Shown piece after piece: positions 1 to 10,034 of a DNA stretch of 32,696 bases. The stretch's first letter is position 1. Each line of letters opens with the position of its first letter. The notes under the pieces are model-generated. The model did no database searches and was not told the origin of the DNA. It saw nothing but the letters and a program-made list of their open reading frames with translations. Source of the DNA: a virus. Location: the IMG/VR virus record IMGVR_UViG_3300032182_000245, positions 1 through 32,696 of that record; one strand, 5' to 3'. The position numbers were made by a program, and so were the translations under genes.

Positions 1-2
1 TG

Positions 3-3000
3 CGTCGTCCATCGATTGCAAGATCTGGTAACCACACGTTTGAATACCTTGGATTTGGTCCTGGTAACTACTCAACTGGTTTCCCACTCCGTCAGGAAGT
101 CGTTCTATCTGACAAGCAAGACTTCTACGCACAAGCCAAGCGTGAGGACGCTGGTATCGTCTTCTACACTGGTCTAAACTCCAACGGTGACCTCTATATT
201 GGTAACCGTAAGATCAACGCTATTACAGGCGAAGAGACGTTCCTTGAGCAGGCAGTTCTCGGTGATAGTGGTGATGACTCTGATACCATTGGAGCACTGG
301 TCACTACCTTCGATACTGCTGTTACATTCAACGACAAGATTACTGTTGAGGGAGAAGCTTTCTTCAACAATCCTGTCACAATTAACGTCGATCCAACTGA
401 TGGCGACTCCCTCACCATCTTCTCCCTAGTCGGATTTGGTGATGACCCAACACTTGACAGATCTTCATTCAGAAACAACAGTGATGGTGATGTAGTTATC
501 ACCAAGAACCAAGTCAAGGCTGCTGTATTCAAGGTTACTCCACGCGGTAACGTAGGTGACGAAGGTCAGGTTTATAGCATCAGAACTCATTATACTGGCG
601 GTCAACCTTCTAATGCAACACCTAACAACAGCGGTCTAATCGCTAATGGTGGATCTGCGTGGTACACCTTGCAGAATGTTACTTACGGTTCTTCGATCGC
701 TCCTGGTTCTGGTGACATTCTCTGGAAGGGTAACGAGGTAGGTTACTCTGGATCTCTTGGTTGGATTTATTCTAACTTCTACAATGAGATCTCTGACCTA
801 CAGATCTTCACCCTAGTCTCCAACAACAGCACTGAAATCACTGTCAACTTGGCAGCTGGTATTCTGAACGAAGATCTTGGTATCACTCCTGGTGAAAAGA
901 TCAGAATCTCCAACTTCAGTAACAACTTCTTCGATGGAACTTGGGAAGTTCTAACTGCAGATCCTACAGGTAATAGTTTTGTAATTAGAATCTTTAACGA
1001 GATTGCAACTAATACTTACAACTGGGCTGATGAAGGTGCTGGTGCGAAGATGGAGATCTCCAAGTCATCTTGGAAGGAAACCATGGTATTGGGTGCTGAA
1101 GCACTCCGTACTTACACTGAAGTTCCTGGTGACTACAAACTAGGTATTAACACTATCGGTAGAGCGAACCAAGAAGCAGCACTGACTGCAAACGTATCTT
1201 CCGAGACTGATCCAAGAGCAAACCTAGATGTTGTTGGTAACGCATTCATCAGCGGTAAGAACCTCGTATCTTACGATGCACTTGGTGCTGTAACTGCAAA
1301 CAACTACCTTGGAGAAGCATCCACGGGTAAGACATACTTCCCACTCACTAATGCGTTCTTGGTTGGTGGTGATAGTGCAGATGGTGATGACTTTGCAACC
1401 TTCCGTGTCGCTACAACTGATCTAGCAGTTGCTGATCAATCTTCTACCTACAGAACTGGTGGTCGCGTTGGTATTAACACTGCTATCGGCCTTGATTCTT
1501 CTACTGAACTCGATAAGAACTTCGTTGTTATCGGTGACTCTAGAATGACTGGCAACCTGCAATTGCAGGATGACTTGAGTGTTGACGGTGGTGACATCAA
1601 CTCTACCGCAGAAACCTTCCAGTTCCTGACTACTGACACTGACTTCTTCATCGGTCTAAACCAAGCAGAGTCTATCATTCTCGGTAACTCTACAACCCAG
1701 ACACAGTTGATCACGATTGGTGACGCTGTTTCTGATAGTTCAACACAGACTGTTAGAATCGGTTCCAACGCTGGAACCACAACCCTCAAGATTCATGAGC
1801 GTTCCAAGAATGCAGTTGTTGATATCGCTAGCGTCGAGGATGATGTAACTAGCAGCTGTGAGATCAGAATTGGTGGCGCAGCACCTAACCTTGCTTCTAC
1901 CACATATATTGGTACATATCAAACCAAGGTTGCTGGTACACTAGAACTTGGTTCTTTCGCTGGTACATCGGAGACACGTCTATTCACCCAGGCAGCAACA
2001 TTGAACCTAGGTGATGGTCAGGCAACAACCACTGTCAACCTCGGTACAAACTCCTCCAAGTTGACAATGGGTTCACTTGGTGGTAAGACAACCATCAGAA
2101 ACTCTACTGACATTCTTGCAAGTCTGACTGTATTCTCCAACATCAAACTTGATGGTGGCCTCAATGCAGGTATCATTGAGATTGAGAGAGCAAGATTCAG
2201 CACTGCTTCTAGAGATCATATCGTTGGTTCACTAGAGAATCCAAACATCACCTTCCTCAAGTTCTCCCAGACTGGTAAGGTTATTGATACCGCTGGTCAG
2301 GGTCTGTGGGGTGGTCCTGCATATCTACTTGGTGGTGGTCAGATTGCTGGAATCGATAACATCAGCCCAACACAAAGTGCCACCTGGGTAGCAAATACCA
2401 CTTACTCATTCATCGAGGTTCAAGGTGGAACTGGTGAAGGCGCACTGTTCACCATTCAGGTACTATCTGATGGCAATGCAGTTATCGAACTTTCATCTCC
2501 TGGTGCAGGATATAGCGACAATGATCTTCTGACCATTCCTGCATCTGCTCTAGGTAACCCTGCTGGTGATGACTTGACTTTCCAAGTCAACGGTGTCAAT
2601 GCTGCTGGCAACCTATACAACCTGCCTATCAGCCAACCATCTGCTCTTGACTTCAGAATTGGTGATCTACTTTTGATCGATAGAGGTGATGCTGATTCTC
2701 CTGATAGTATTGATCAGAACCAGTTACCTCTTGCTGGTGATGAATCACAGAACGAGATCGTCGAGGTTGTTGGTCTAACCAACATCACTAACCCCAACGA
2801 TCCTAATGGTTATCGTCTTGCAGTTTCCCGTGCTGTTGATGGAACAACTGCTAGAGTTGATCACCCAGACGGTTGTGTAATCAACAAACTTGACAAGCAG
2901 GTCGCTGCTTCCTTCATCACTGGTTTCGACTTTGATGAGAATGGTGAACTAGATCCTGTATCTAGTGTTCTCATCGTTGACTCTATGGTTCAGAAGATTG

Positions 3001-4436
3001 TCACTGATGGCACAAACATCATTACGATCCACTGGCAGAGTGAAACCAATGATTCACTCAACATTGATTACGGTGAGTTCATCAGAATCTCTGGTACTAA
3101 CGTCAGCGAACTGAATGGTGATTGGCCTGTACAATCTACAATCGTTGGCACTGCTAACACTGTTGAGGTTCAGATTACTACTGCACTTCCTGCAGCAGAG
3201 TATCTCTGGTCTGATCAGGCAGCAGCTGCTGAAGTAAGACTACAGAGTGCATCTGGTCTACTTGCTGGAACTTCTAATGTTCGTATCGGTGTTGCTGAAT
3301 TTGGTGGAGTTCTAACCACAAATGATTATCTGCTTCTAACTAACACTGAAATCGTTAAGGTTGTTGAACTAACCTCTACTGATATTCAGTCACTCATTAT
3401 TACTGATGGTGGTGATCCAGAGTCTGTCAACTTCAAGGTTGAGTCTACTACTGGTAACACCTTCGGTAGTGGTGATCTGAACTTCGGTCAAGGTTACAAC
3501 AAACTGGTTGTTCAAGGAACTACTGGTAACACTGACATCGCTGGTACTCTTACCACCGAGAACACACTTACCATCAATGGTTCAACCATCGAAGGTCAAG
3601 AGTTCTTTACTATCACCAATGGTGGTCCTTCTTTCCTCACCGATGGCGTAACAGTAGCTGTTCCATTCAGAACTACATTCCAGATTGATACTGCAACTGG
3701 TGATACAAGAATCAATGGCGGCGACTTCAGAGTCTTCGGTGTTGATGGCACAACTCCACGCTTGACTCTAGACAACTCTTCTGGAGACTTCAGAATCTAT
3801 GGATCATTCTCTGCTACAGGAGATGGAACATCTAGATTCGGTGGAGCAGTACAGATCGGACAATTCTTCGGAGTCACTGATCCTAATGATCCTAACTTCG
3901 TTTACAGAGCAGGTGCTGATCTGGTCATCAACGGTGGTGATCTGACTGTTAACTCTGCTGGAGATAAGATCTTCGAGGTTGCTAATGATGGCGCTCTAAC
4001 AGTCGCCAAGATTGAGAACTACATCACTCAAACTGGTGGACGTAAGTGGGAGTATGCAGATGGATTCGAGGTTGATCTTGAAGCCAACGTTAACTACTTC
4101 CTCAATGTAACCCAGAACACCATTGCTAGACTGCCACAGAATCCTCTAATTGGCGATATGATTCGCATTATAGATATTGGTGGAACCCTAACTTATAATC
4201 GTTCCTTGGTTGTAAGAGCAGAAACTAATGTTGCGGTTCAGAACTCTACCGAGAATACTGGTCTAGCAATGCTATCGGGTGTCGGACAAAGTTCTCTAAC
4301 TGGTTACAACGGTGGTGAACTCATTGTTCAAACTCCATATGCAGGATTCGCACTTGTATTCGCTGGTACAGCAGATCCAAATGGTGACACTGCAGTTCCT
4401 GCTGGTAAGGATGGTTGGTATCTAATCGAGGTCTAA
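3..4436 (+). CDS. Giant virion structural / fibre-like protein (5' end outside window)
   Basis: Frame 3 is open from the first bases to a double stop (TAA TAA, 4434-4439), leaving at least 1477 residues. A TTG at 669 could be read as a start, but the frame stays open and protein-like upstream of it, so the gene enters from the left. The product is rich in Asn, Thr, Gly and Asp, with many short beta-type repeats, and has no membrane segment or enzyme motif that I can see. The first visible part includes GNRKINAITGEE, a phrase I associate with large structural proteins of cyanophage myoviruses. The last 130 or so residues (from GRKWEYADG) form a compact-looking C-terminal domain. The position just before collar-domain fibres suggests a baseplate-associated or tail-fibre component. 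The virion role is inferred from composition and context, so the exact part is not assigned. Confidence 0.8.
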   Translation, partial: RRPSIARSGNHTFEYLGFGPGNYSTGFPLRQEVVLSDKQDFYAQAKREDAGIVFYTGLNSNGDLYIGNRKINAITGEETFLEQAVLGDSGDDSDTIGALVTTFDTAVTFNDKITVEGEAFFNNPVTINVDPTDGDSLTIFSLVGFGDDPTLDRSSFRNNSDGDVVITKNQVKAAVFKVTPRGNVGDEGQVYSIRTHYTGGQPSNATPNNSGLIANGGSAWYTLQNVTYGSSIAPGSGDILWKGNEVGYSGSLGWIYSNFYNEISDLQIFTLVSNNSTEITVNLAAGILNEDLGITPGEKIRISNFSNNFFDGTWEVLTADPTGNSFVIRIFNEIATNTYNWADEGAGAKMEISKSSWKETMVLGAEALRTYTEVPGDYKLGINTIGRANQEAALTANVSSETDPRANLDVVGNAFISGKNLVSYDALGAVTANNYLGEASTGKTYFPLTNAFLVGGDSADGDDFATFRVATTDLAVADQSSTYRTGGRVGINTAIGLDSSTELDKNFVVIGDSRMTGNLQLQDDLSVDGGDINSTAETFQFLTTDTDFFIGLNQAESIILGNSTTQTQLITIGDAVSDSSTQTVRIGSNAGTTTLKIHERSKNAVVDIASVEDDVTSSCEIRIGGAAPNLASTTYIGTYQTKVAGTLELGSFAGTSETRLFTQAATLNLGDGQATTTVNLGTNSSKLTMGSLGGKTTIRNSTDILASLTVFSNIKLDGGLNAGIIEIERARFSTASRDHIVGSLENPNITFLKFSQTGKVIDTAGQGLWGGPAYLLGGGQIAGIDNISPTQSATWVANTTYSFIEVQGGTGEGALFTIQVLSDGNAVIELSSPGAGYSDNDLLTIPASALGNPAGDDLTFQVNGVNAAGNLYNLPISQPSALDFRIGDLLLIDRGDADSPDSIDQNQLPLAGDESQNEIVEVVGLTNITNPNDPNGYRLAVSRAVDGTTARVDHPDGCVINKLDKQVAASFITGFDFDENGELDPVSSVLIVDSMVQKIVTDGTNIITIHWQSETNDSLNIDYGEFIRISGTNVSELNGDWPVQSTIVGTANTVEVQITTALPAAEYLWSDQAAAAEVRLQSASGLLAGTSNVRIGVAEFGGVLTTNDYLLLTNTEIVKVVELTSTDIQSLIITDGGDPESVNFKVESTTGNTFGSGDLNFGQGYNKLVVQGTTGNTDIAGTLTTENTLTINGSTIEGQEFFTITNGGPSFLTDGVTVAVPFRTTFQIDTATGDTRINGGDFRVFGVDGTTPRLTLDNSSGDFRIYGSFSATGDGTSRFGGAVQIGQFFGVTDPNDPNFVYRAGADLVINGGDLTVNSAGDKIFEVANDGALTVAKIENYITQTGGRKWEYADGFEVDLEANVNYFLNVTQNTIARLPQNPLIGDMIRIIDIGGTLTYNRSLVVRAETNVAVQNSTENTGLAMLSGVGQSSLTGYNGGELIVQTPYAGFALVFAGTADPNGDTAVPAGKDGWYLIEV

Positions 4437-4439
4437 TAA

Positions 4440-5855
4440 ATGCCCTTCTATCAAGAGATTAAGACAGCAAAAGGTGCCGCTATCGGCACCATTATGCCGT
4501 GGACAGGGGGATTAACTCAAATCCCCGCTGGGTGGCTTATTTGTGATGGTCAAAGTGTTGCTGCTAACGAATTTCCTCTGTTAGCACAGGCGATTGGTGA
4601 TACTTACAACGCAGGTAATAGTAACTTTGTTGGAACTGGTGCTAATTCTTTTCCTAACTACGGTGGTAACATCAAACTTCCTAACCTAAACGGGAAGACA
4701 TTGATGGACATGGAGACATCCTATTTTGGTCCGCGTGGTTCTGGCGGTACTGGACGTGCTGCTGACATGGATGTTCAGGCATTGACTTTATTGTCTCCTT
4801 TGATTGGTACAAATGAAGACGCTGGTGTTACAACAATCTTTACTGACGTTTATGTTGATCTAGTATTTGACATTCCTGATGATGATAGAACGGGATATGT
4901 TGGTAGAATCAAAGGCAACACTCTAATTAATGGTGATGCTTTCAAGACGATGTATATCGGACCTAGAAAACTAGGCAGAGCACACATCAAGAGACACAAT
5001 CATAGTGGTAGTCTTGAAACAATCGACAATGCTTCTATTACAACACCTGGAGATGGTGTTGTTCCTTATGGAGATATCTCTTATCAGATCTTTGCACAGG
5101 GTGTTGATAACGATGGTGACAACGAAGAATCTGGTGATACCTTTTACTTTGGTTGGACATCCGATCTGTCCTATCGTGGTGACTCTCCTGAAGCAACTGG
5201 CAATGGAAACTCTAACGAATCTATAACAAAAACTGGACAAACATCTGACGTTGTTGGTGGTATTATTGGTGCATCTGGATATCAAACTGGTCAAGGTCCG
5301 ACAAATGATCTTTACACTCTAGAGTGGCCAAGTGCTGGTGATGACATGGAGAATGGATTTGGACAGGGTGGTGCTGGTAAAGTTATGGGTAAAGTTGCTT
5401 CGGAGCAACCACCAATTAACTTGAAAGCAAATAGACTTCTCATGTCACCACTAACAAGAAATTTCATTAATACACCAGATTATAATATTGGTCCCCGAAT
5501 GGTGGGTCAGGTTCCTTTTGGTGTAGGTGGTAACACAGTTGGACTTCCTGATGGATATACTAACTACTATACGGATAATGATCCATCTGTTCGTGATACA
5601 TTAATGAGTAATCCTGCTATTGGATTTACTCCTGACACCGAAGGTGTAGGAGATGCAATTTTTGCACACACTCATGATGAATTTGATATTGCATTTGATT
5701 CTACAAGAATGAGACCGCAGAGTAATATTACTGCGAGCGTAAACTTACCTCAAACTGTAAATCTAGACAATACTGCAAATAGAAATGCATTACAGATTGA
5801 CTTTAACGTAGAACAACCAAGAGTAACATCTATATACATCATCAGGGCATACTAA
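4440..5855 (+). CDS. Tail-collar-domain fibre protein (gp12-like)
   Basis: A 471-residue protein starting directly after the tandem stop of the giant structural gene. Residues about 14-60 (GTIMPWTGG, PAGWLICDGQ, LLAQAIGDTY) match the Phage_Collar domain known from short tail fibres such as T4 gp12. The C-terminal part carries two His-x-His pairs (H186/H188 in RHNHSG and H410/H412 in HTH). HxH motifs bind metal in T-even fibre tips, so a metal-stabilised trimer tip is plausible. The protein ends SIYIIRAY, a terminal pattern shared with the other two collar proteins in the window (ending HYIIKF and KYIIKAY). It is one base from the next gene and surely co-transcribed with it. The collar domain is seen directly; receptor contact is inferred. 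Confidence 0.85.
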   Translation: MPFYQEIKTAKGAAIGTIMPWTGGLTQIPAGWLICDGQSVAANEFPLLAQAIGDTYNAGNSNFVGTGANSFPNYGGNIKLPNLNGKTLMDMETSYFGPRGSGGTGRAADMDVQALTLLSPLIGTNEDAGVTTIFTDVYVDLVFDIPDDDRTGYVGRIKGNTLINGDAFKTMYIGPRKLGRAHIKRHNHSGSLETIDNASITTPGDGVVPYGDISYQIFAQGVDNDGDNEESGDTFYFGWTSDLSYRGDSPEATGNGNSNESITKTGQTSDVVGGIIGASGYQTGQGPTNDLYTLEWPSAGDDMENGFGQGGAGKVMGKVASEQPPINLKANRLLMSPLTRNFINTPDYNIGPRMVGQVPFGVGGNTVGLPDGYTNYYTDNDPSVRDTLMSNPAIGFTPDTEGVGDAIFAHTHDEFDIAFDSTRMRPQSNITASVNLPQTVNLDNTANRNALQIDFNVEQPRVTSIYIIRAY

Positions 5856-5856
5856 A

Positions 5857-6756
5857 ATGGTAGTAAGAAACAATTACGCAAGACAAAAATCCTATTGGGG
5901 TGGTATTCCTGGTACTATCCAGATTCATACTGTTCCTGGTCTGGGGTTTAACAATGACCCTACAACTGCTGTGTTTAGGGACAACCTACCAGCAGGATTT
6001 TTGAAGTGTGATGGTACAGTTCAGAACGTCAAGGATTACTACCTCTTGGCCCAGATTCTTGGTATCGGTGACGAGTCGAGATTTAAAAAAGAAACAACTA
6101 ATGTAAGAAATGCTGATGCAGAAACTGGAGATCTAGGACAGTTCCAACTACCTGATCTGGGATCTAAAGTAATCATTGGCAGTAGAGGATCTGGTGAATA
6201 TATCTCTACAACAATGGAGAATGACCCTGGTAGGAGTAAAGTAGGTGTAGAAGTTTCTCCCCAGTCAAACATTGGTGATAGGGCAAATATCAACTACATT
6301 GGAAACATGCAAATTAGTGGAGCTAACGCTAATTTTAACGGTGTTCCAAAATATAATCTTCCCCGAGATACAAGTGCATACTCTCTCGCTATTGACGAGT
6401 TTCAAGGTCACTACCACAACGTAGGTGGTGATCAAGGTTTTGTTAGATTAAACTTTACGGGAGAGCATGACATCAGTGGACAAGGTAAAGGTGATGATGC
6501 AAACAGTGCAAATGCTTCTGCTGGTAACTCACTAGAAGAAACATCATTGAACGTTCAGGATCCTGGATCAACAACTCACGACCATACGATTACTAGACCA
6601 TATAACTATACTAGTAACTTCGCATACTCTTTTCCGACTACTAATCTTGATATCAGTGACATGACATCATATGTTGATGTTGATATCGAAGATTTAGATC
6701 TTTTAAATCAAGTAGTCACTCCTTTTATTTTAGTTCACTATATCATTAAGTTTTAA
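5857..6756 (+). CDS. Second tail-collar-domain fibre protein
   Basis: A 299-residue protein whose ATG follows the previous stop by one base. Residues about 40-75 (LPAGFLKCDGTVQ, YYLLAQILG) repeat the collar pattern, and a PDLGSKVIIGSRGSG segment follows, as in gp12-like fibres. Two HxH pairs are present (H185/H187 in GHYHN and H241/H243 in THDHT), and the C-terminus HYIIKF matches its neighbour. It is shorter than the gene before it and probably a diverged paralogue. Together the two may form a heteromeric short fibre or baseplate attachment. Identification as a collar-type fibre is good; the subunit arrangement is unknown. Confidence 0.82.
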   Translation: MVVRNNYARQKSYWGGIPGTIQIHTVPGLGFNNDPTTAVFRDNLPAGFLKCDGTVQNVKDYYLLAQILGIGDESRFKKETTNVRNADAETGDLGQFQLPDLGSKVIIGSRGSGEYISTTMENDPGRSKVGVEVSPQSNIGDRANINYIGNMQISGANANFNGVPKYNLPRDTSAYSLAIDEFQGHYHNVGGDQGFVRLNFTGEHDISGQGKGDDANSANASAGNSLEETSLNVQDPGSTTHDHTITRPYNYTSNFAYSFPTTNLDISDMTSYVDVDIEDLDLLNQVVTPFILVHYIIKF

Positions 6757-6759
6757 GAT

Positions 6760-8340
6760 ATGGGACGTATATGTTATATCTACACTAGTAGCACAGGATA
6801 TAATGTCCCAAGTGCCACTAAATGTATTTGCTATTTCGCTGTTGGTGGTGGCGGTGGTGGAGCTTATCCACAACAGGTACGTGGTCTCTCACCTCAAGCA
6901 GGTGGATCTACTTATTATTCTGCTGGTGGACCATTTGCTGGAGGCGGTGGACCTGGAAACTATGGTCAAGGTGGATCTGGTGGATATGGTAACTATGCAT
7001 ATGGTTCAAATGGATATCTAAACTATAGTGGTGGTGGCGGTGCTAGAGCAAGTTCTGGATATGGACCTTATGGACAGGGTGGTGCTGGACAGTGGAGATC
7101 TGGTAGCATCTCTGCTGGTGGTGGCGGTGGCGGTGCCTCAAGGTCAACTGTAGCAAGAGGATGTAGTGGAGCTATTCCTGGTCAGTATGTAAGCTGGACT
7201 GTTGGTTCTGGTGGAAGACAGGGTGGTACTGGTACTTGTAGATATGGTATCAATGGTGCTGTTTATATCAGCGTGTGTACATATGATCCACCGAGTCCAA
7301 GTATTACAGCAACTCCATTAGCATTTAGAAGAAATGGATCTGATGGTAGTGATGGTACGGTAGATTTAACATGGTCCACTAGTGGTGGAGAATCTACATC
7401 AGAAATTTTGGAAAGATTAGATATCGATGGTAACCTGGAAGAGAGTTATGGACAAGTCAATAGAAATCAAGAGTCTCCTCCGTTTGTAGTAGCACCAGTT
7501 GAGAGTTCTATTTTTAGACTGACGACATCAAATCCAGCATATACTCGAAGTGATAGTGTTACCGTATATGTTTATCAAGAACCTGTAGTAACTTTGATCA
7601 CACAAAATGATACTATTGTACGTGGACAGAGCACTAATATTTCATGGAGTGTGGAAGGTGATGCAGACACATTCACTGTTAGTCCTGGTATAGGTCAGTC
7701 AAATTTATCTGGCAATCAAAATGTAAGTCCAACGGTAAACACCATATATGTTGGGGTTGCATCTGGACTGGGTGGAACTGGTTCTAGTGAGCTAGAAATT
7801 ACTGTATTACAACCACCAACAATAACTGCTGCTGGACCTTTGAATGTTCTCTGGGGACAAGGTATTCCCGTGAGCATAGAAGCCACTAATGCCCCAGGTG
7901 GGATTAGTTATGTCGCAACATACTATTACACCGATGGCTCATCGGCGGTACAACCTTCTGTTGACATTCCTAACAGCGTAGGAGATGAGGTAAATATTCA
8001 GGCATACACTATTGGTATTAATTATGATGATACATTACCTCTGCCATTAGGACCAGAATCTGTAGATTTATTGTTCACGGTAGATGGATATGGGGATCTG
8101 ACTGCTACATTCCCATTAACTATGCCTATTATCATTGATGAAACACCAAATGTTATAGACATCCCAGAATCGGACGATACGTTTAAGGATGAAAATCCTG
8201 TTGTTACGCCTGATGTGGAAGTTACAACACAACAAATTGTGGTTGATGATATCGACATCCCTGTAGAAATCAAAGCTGACTATCCTATTCAGGTCGAGAT
8301 AGATAATGGTGGAACATATCAAGATGTGAGGCAAATCTGA
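6760..8340 (+). CDS. Adhesin-like protein 1: polyglycine head, Ig-like stalk, conserved tail
   Basis: First of five tandem paralogues, 526 residues. Residues about 28-165 are a glycine-rich head with runs such as GGGGGGA separated by short variable loops, the layout seen in polyglycine-sandwich receptor-binding adhesins such as T2/S16 gp38. The head has several cysteines (for example C22 and C24). About 170-457 is a stalk of three Ig-like units, the second starting VTLITQNDTIVRGQS and the third after the VLQPPTITAAGPL linker. Residues 458-526 are the family tail, containing DIDIPVEIKADYPIQVEID. It starts three bases after the previous gene and its TGA overlaps the next ATG (TGATG). Receptor binding is inferred from fold-level resemblance and context. 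Confidence 0.78.
   Translation: MGRICYIYTSSTGYNVPSATKCICYFAVGGGGGGAYPQQVRGLSPQAGGSTYYSAGGPFAGGGGPGNYGQGGSGGYGNYAYGSNGYLNYSGGGGARASSGYGPYGQGGAGQWRSGSISAGGGGGGASRSTVARGCSGAIPGQYVSWTVGSGGRQGGTGTCRYGINGAVYISVCTYDPPSPSITATPLAFRRNGSDGSDGTVDLTWSTSGGESTSEILERLDIDGNLEESYGQVNRNQESPPFVVAPVESSIFRLTTSNPAYTRSDSVTVYVYQEPVVTLITQNDTIVRGQSTNISWSVEGDADTFTVSPGIGQSNLSGNQNVSPTVNTIYVGVASGLGGTGSSELEITVLQPPTITAAGPLNVLWGQGIPVSIEATNAPGGISYVATYYYTDGSSAVQPSVDIPNSVGDEVNIQAYTIGINYDDTLPLPLGPESVDLLFTVDGYGDLTATFPLTMPIIIDETPNVIDIPESDDTFKDENPVVTPDVEVTTQQIVVDDIDIPVEIKADYPIQVEIDNGGTYQDVRQI
8131..8340 (+). repeat. Conserved adhesin tail module, copy 1
   Basis: Encodes the last 69 residues of adhesin 1 (from IIDETPNVIDIPESD to YQDVRQI). 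All five array genes end in this module, which contains an (I/V)PESDD-type acidic stretch, P(V/I)(V/I)(T/S)P, DIDIPV and ADYPIQVEID. The DNA at 8278-8304 is identical to that at 9973-9999. A constant tail with variable heads suggests a shared assembly or attachment interface. Confidence 0.85.
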
Positions 8341-10034
8341 TGCCAAATTTTTCTGCGAATAGATATGGATCATATTCAGTAACCGTTCCTGCATATGCAA
8401 TAAACGTTAGATTTTCCATCGCGGGAGCCAGCGGTGGTGGATCTAGATCTAGTACAGGTGGATGGGATTGGAGTAATGGTGGAAGTGGAAGAGCTGGTGA
8501 TTTTAGATTAAAAAGCAGGACGTATGATTATACTTTAACGTTTCACCTTGGACAGCAGGGTGGAAAGGGCAATGGACCAGCACTAGAGGGTAGAGGAGAC
8601 GGTGGATCATCTGCTATCGCTTCAGGTGGCAGAGGACACAGATCAGGTGGTGGAGGTGGCGGCGCTTCTGGTGTCTATGATGGTGGTTTGAATAGATATG
8701 TTGTCATTGTTGGTGGCGGTGGCGGAGCTGGCAGATATAACCTTGATACTGGTGTTAACGGACAATATTCTGGTGGTCGTGGCATCGGCGGCGGCGGAAC
8801 GACAGGAAACTTTTCTGGACAAAACGGTCAAAATGCGGCTGCTGGACACCGAGGTGGAGGTGGGGGTGGATCTAACGTTGGTGGATCTAACATGGGTGGT
8901 TATCAAACCACCAATGGATATGCTGGTATTGGTGGTAACTCTGCTTGGTATAACGATAGTAATTATTATGACTGGACTACAAATAGTGGATATGCTAACC
9001 AAGGAGACGGATATTATAATTTAAATTTTGAATATGCTCCACCAACAGTGCAGTATTTTATTGTAACACCTCAACAAATACTCCAAGGTGATAATGCAGA
9101 ACTATCTTGGTCTGTTCAAGGTGTCTACAATAGAATTAATATCAATGGCGATCCTGTATTCACTAATGTAGAACGTCAAGGTACGCGAGATATCAATCCG
9201 ACAATAGATACTACTTATTATCTGGACGTAACTGGTCCTGGCGGATCTGCTAATGTGCCAGTAAGTATTGATGTTCTTGTCCCACCAGATGTTACGTTGT
9301 TCTCTGATGCTCCCAACAATACTATTGTTTTAGGAGAATCTGTTAACTTAAACTGGACTATAACTGGAGATGTTTCTACTGCTCAAATGACACCTGGAGT
9401 TGGTGAAGTCAATATTAGCGGTGGTCCAGTAACAGTATCTCCCACTATCAACACAGTATATACACTTACTGCTTCTCATCCTCTTGCTGGACAAGACTCT
9501 GATCAGGTTGAGATTATTGTATTACAACCACCAACGGTAAGCTTAAGTGGTCCTTTGAGTGTAGATTATGGACAGAACATCACAGTGTCTATTGAAGCAA
9601 CAAATGCTACTACTTCATTGCAGCTTCTAGCAATATATCACTATGAGGATAATCCTGGATCTTCTTACGAAATAGTTGAAGAGTTTGGAGTGGCAGAGCA
9701 ATTTAATGGTCAAGAGGAACTTATTGTTCCTTACACTGATTTTGGACCTAATCGTATTGAATATAGATTATATGCTATTGGAGCGGGCGGATTGACTGAT
9801 GAGGCTGATATTGAAGTTGACATTAACATTGATAGAACTCCTGATGCTTTATCTGTTCCTGAAGTTGCCGATGCAATCAAGAACGAAGATCCAGTTATTT
9901 CACCAGATCAAGAAGTAACTTCAGTTCAGTTAGTTGTGGATGATATTGATGTTCCAGTTAAAATCAAGGCCGACTATCCTATTCAGGTCGAGATAGATGA
10001 TGACGGTGTTTATAGAAATGTTGAGGAAATCTGA
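8340..10034 (+). CDS. Adhesin-like protein 2: polyglycine head, Ig-like stalk, conserved tail
   Basis: A 564-residue paralogue overlapping its neighbours at both ends (TGATG at 8338-8342 and at 10032-10036). The head (about 1-232) opens with a beta-rich stretch ending in RFSIAGASGGG, then alternates polyglycine runs (GGGGGGAS, GGGGGAG, GGGGGGS) with Tyr/Asn-rich loops. Three Ig-like units follow, at about 236-320, 321-400 and 401-494, joined by Pro-Pro linkers such as LQPPTVSLSGPLS. Residues 496-564 are the shared tail (DIDVPVKIKADYPIQVEID). The DNA encoding the end of the tail is identical over 27 bases to that of adhesin 1. No signal peptide or membrane segment is seen, as expected for a virion protein. 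Function is by analogy with phage adhesins. Confidence 0.78.
   Translation: MPNFSANRYGSYSVTVPAYAINVRFSIAGASGGGSRSSTGGWDWSNGGSGRAGDFRLKSRTYDYTLTFHLGQQGGKGNGPALEGRGDGGSSAIASGGRGHRSGGGGGGASGVYDGGLNRYVVIVGGGGGAGRYNLDTGVNGQYSGGRGIGGGGTTGNFSGQNGQNAAAGHRGGGGGGSNVGGSNMGGYQTTNGYAGIGGNSAWYNDSNYYDWTTNSGYANQGDGYYNLNFEYAPPTVQYFIVTPQQILQGDNAELSWSVQGVYNRININGDPVFTNVERQGTRDINPTIDTTYYLDVTGPGGSANVPVSIDVLVPPDVTLFSDAPNNTIVLGESVNLNWTITGDVSTAQMTPGVGEVNISGGPVTVSPTINTVYTLTASHPLAGQDSDQVEIIVLQPPTVSLSGPLSVDYGQNITVSIEATNATTSLQLLAIYHYEDNPGSSYEIVEEFGVAEQFNGQEELIVPYTDFGPNRIEYRLYAIGAGGLTDEADIEVDINIDRTPDALSVPEVADAIKNEDPVISPDQEVTSVQLVVDDIDVPVKIKADYPIQVEIDDDGVYRNVEEI
9825..10034 (+). repeat. Conserved adhesin tail module, copy 2
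   Basis: Encodes the last 69 residues of adhesin 2. It matches copy 1 closely in protein and exactly over the 27 bases at 9973-9999, the longest identity I found between copies. The end YRNVEEI resembles copy 4 rather than copy 1. Confidence 0.85.

Noticed and set aside
669-671. TTG as the start of the first structural gene
   Set aside because: The same frame is open and protein-like back to the window edge, so this is simply an internal codon.
4431-4442. TAATAAATG resembling an ATAAATA late promoter
   Set aside because: It is explained by two tandem stop codons joined to the next ATG, and there is no room for a leader.
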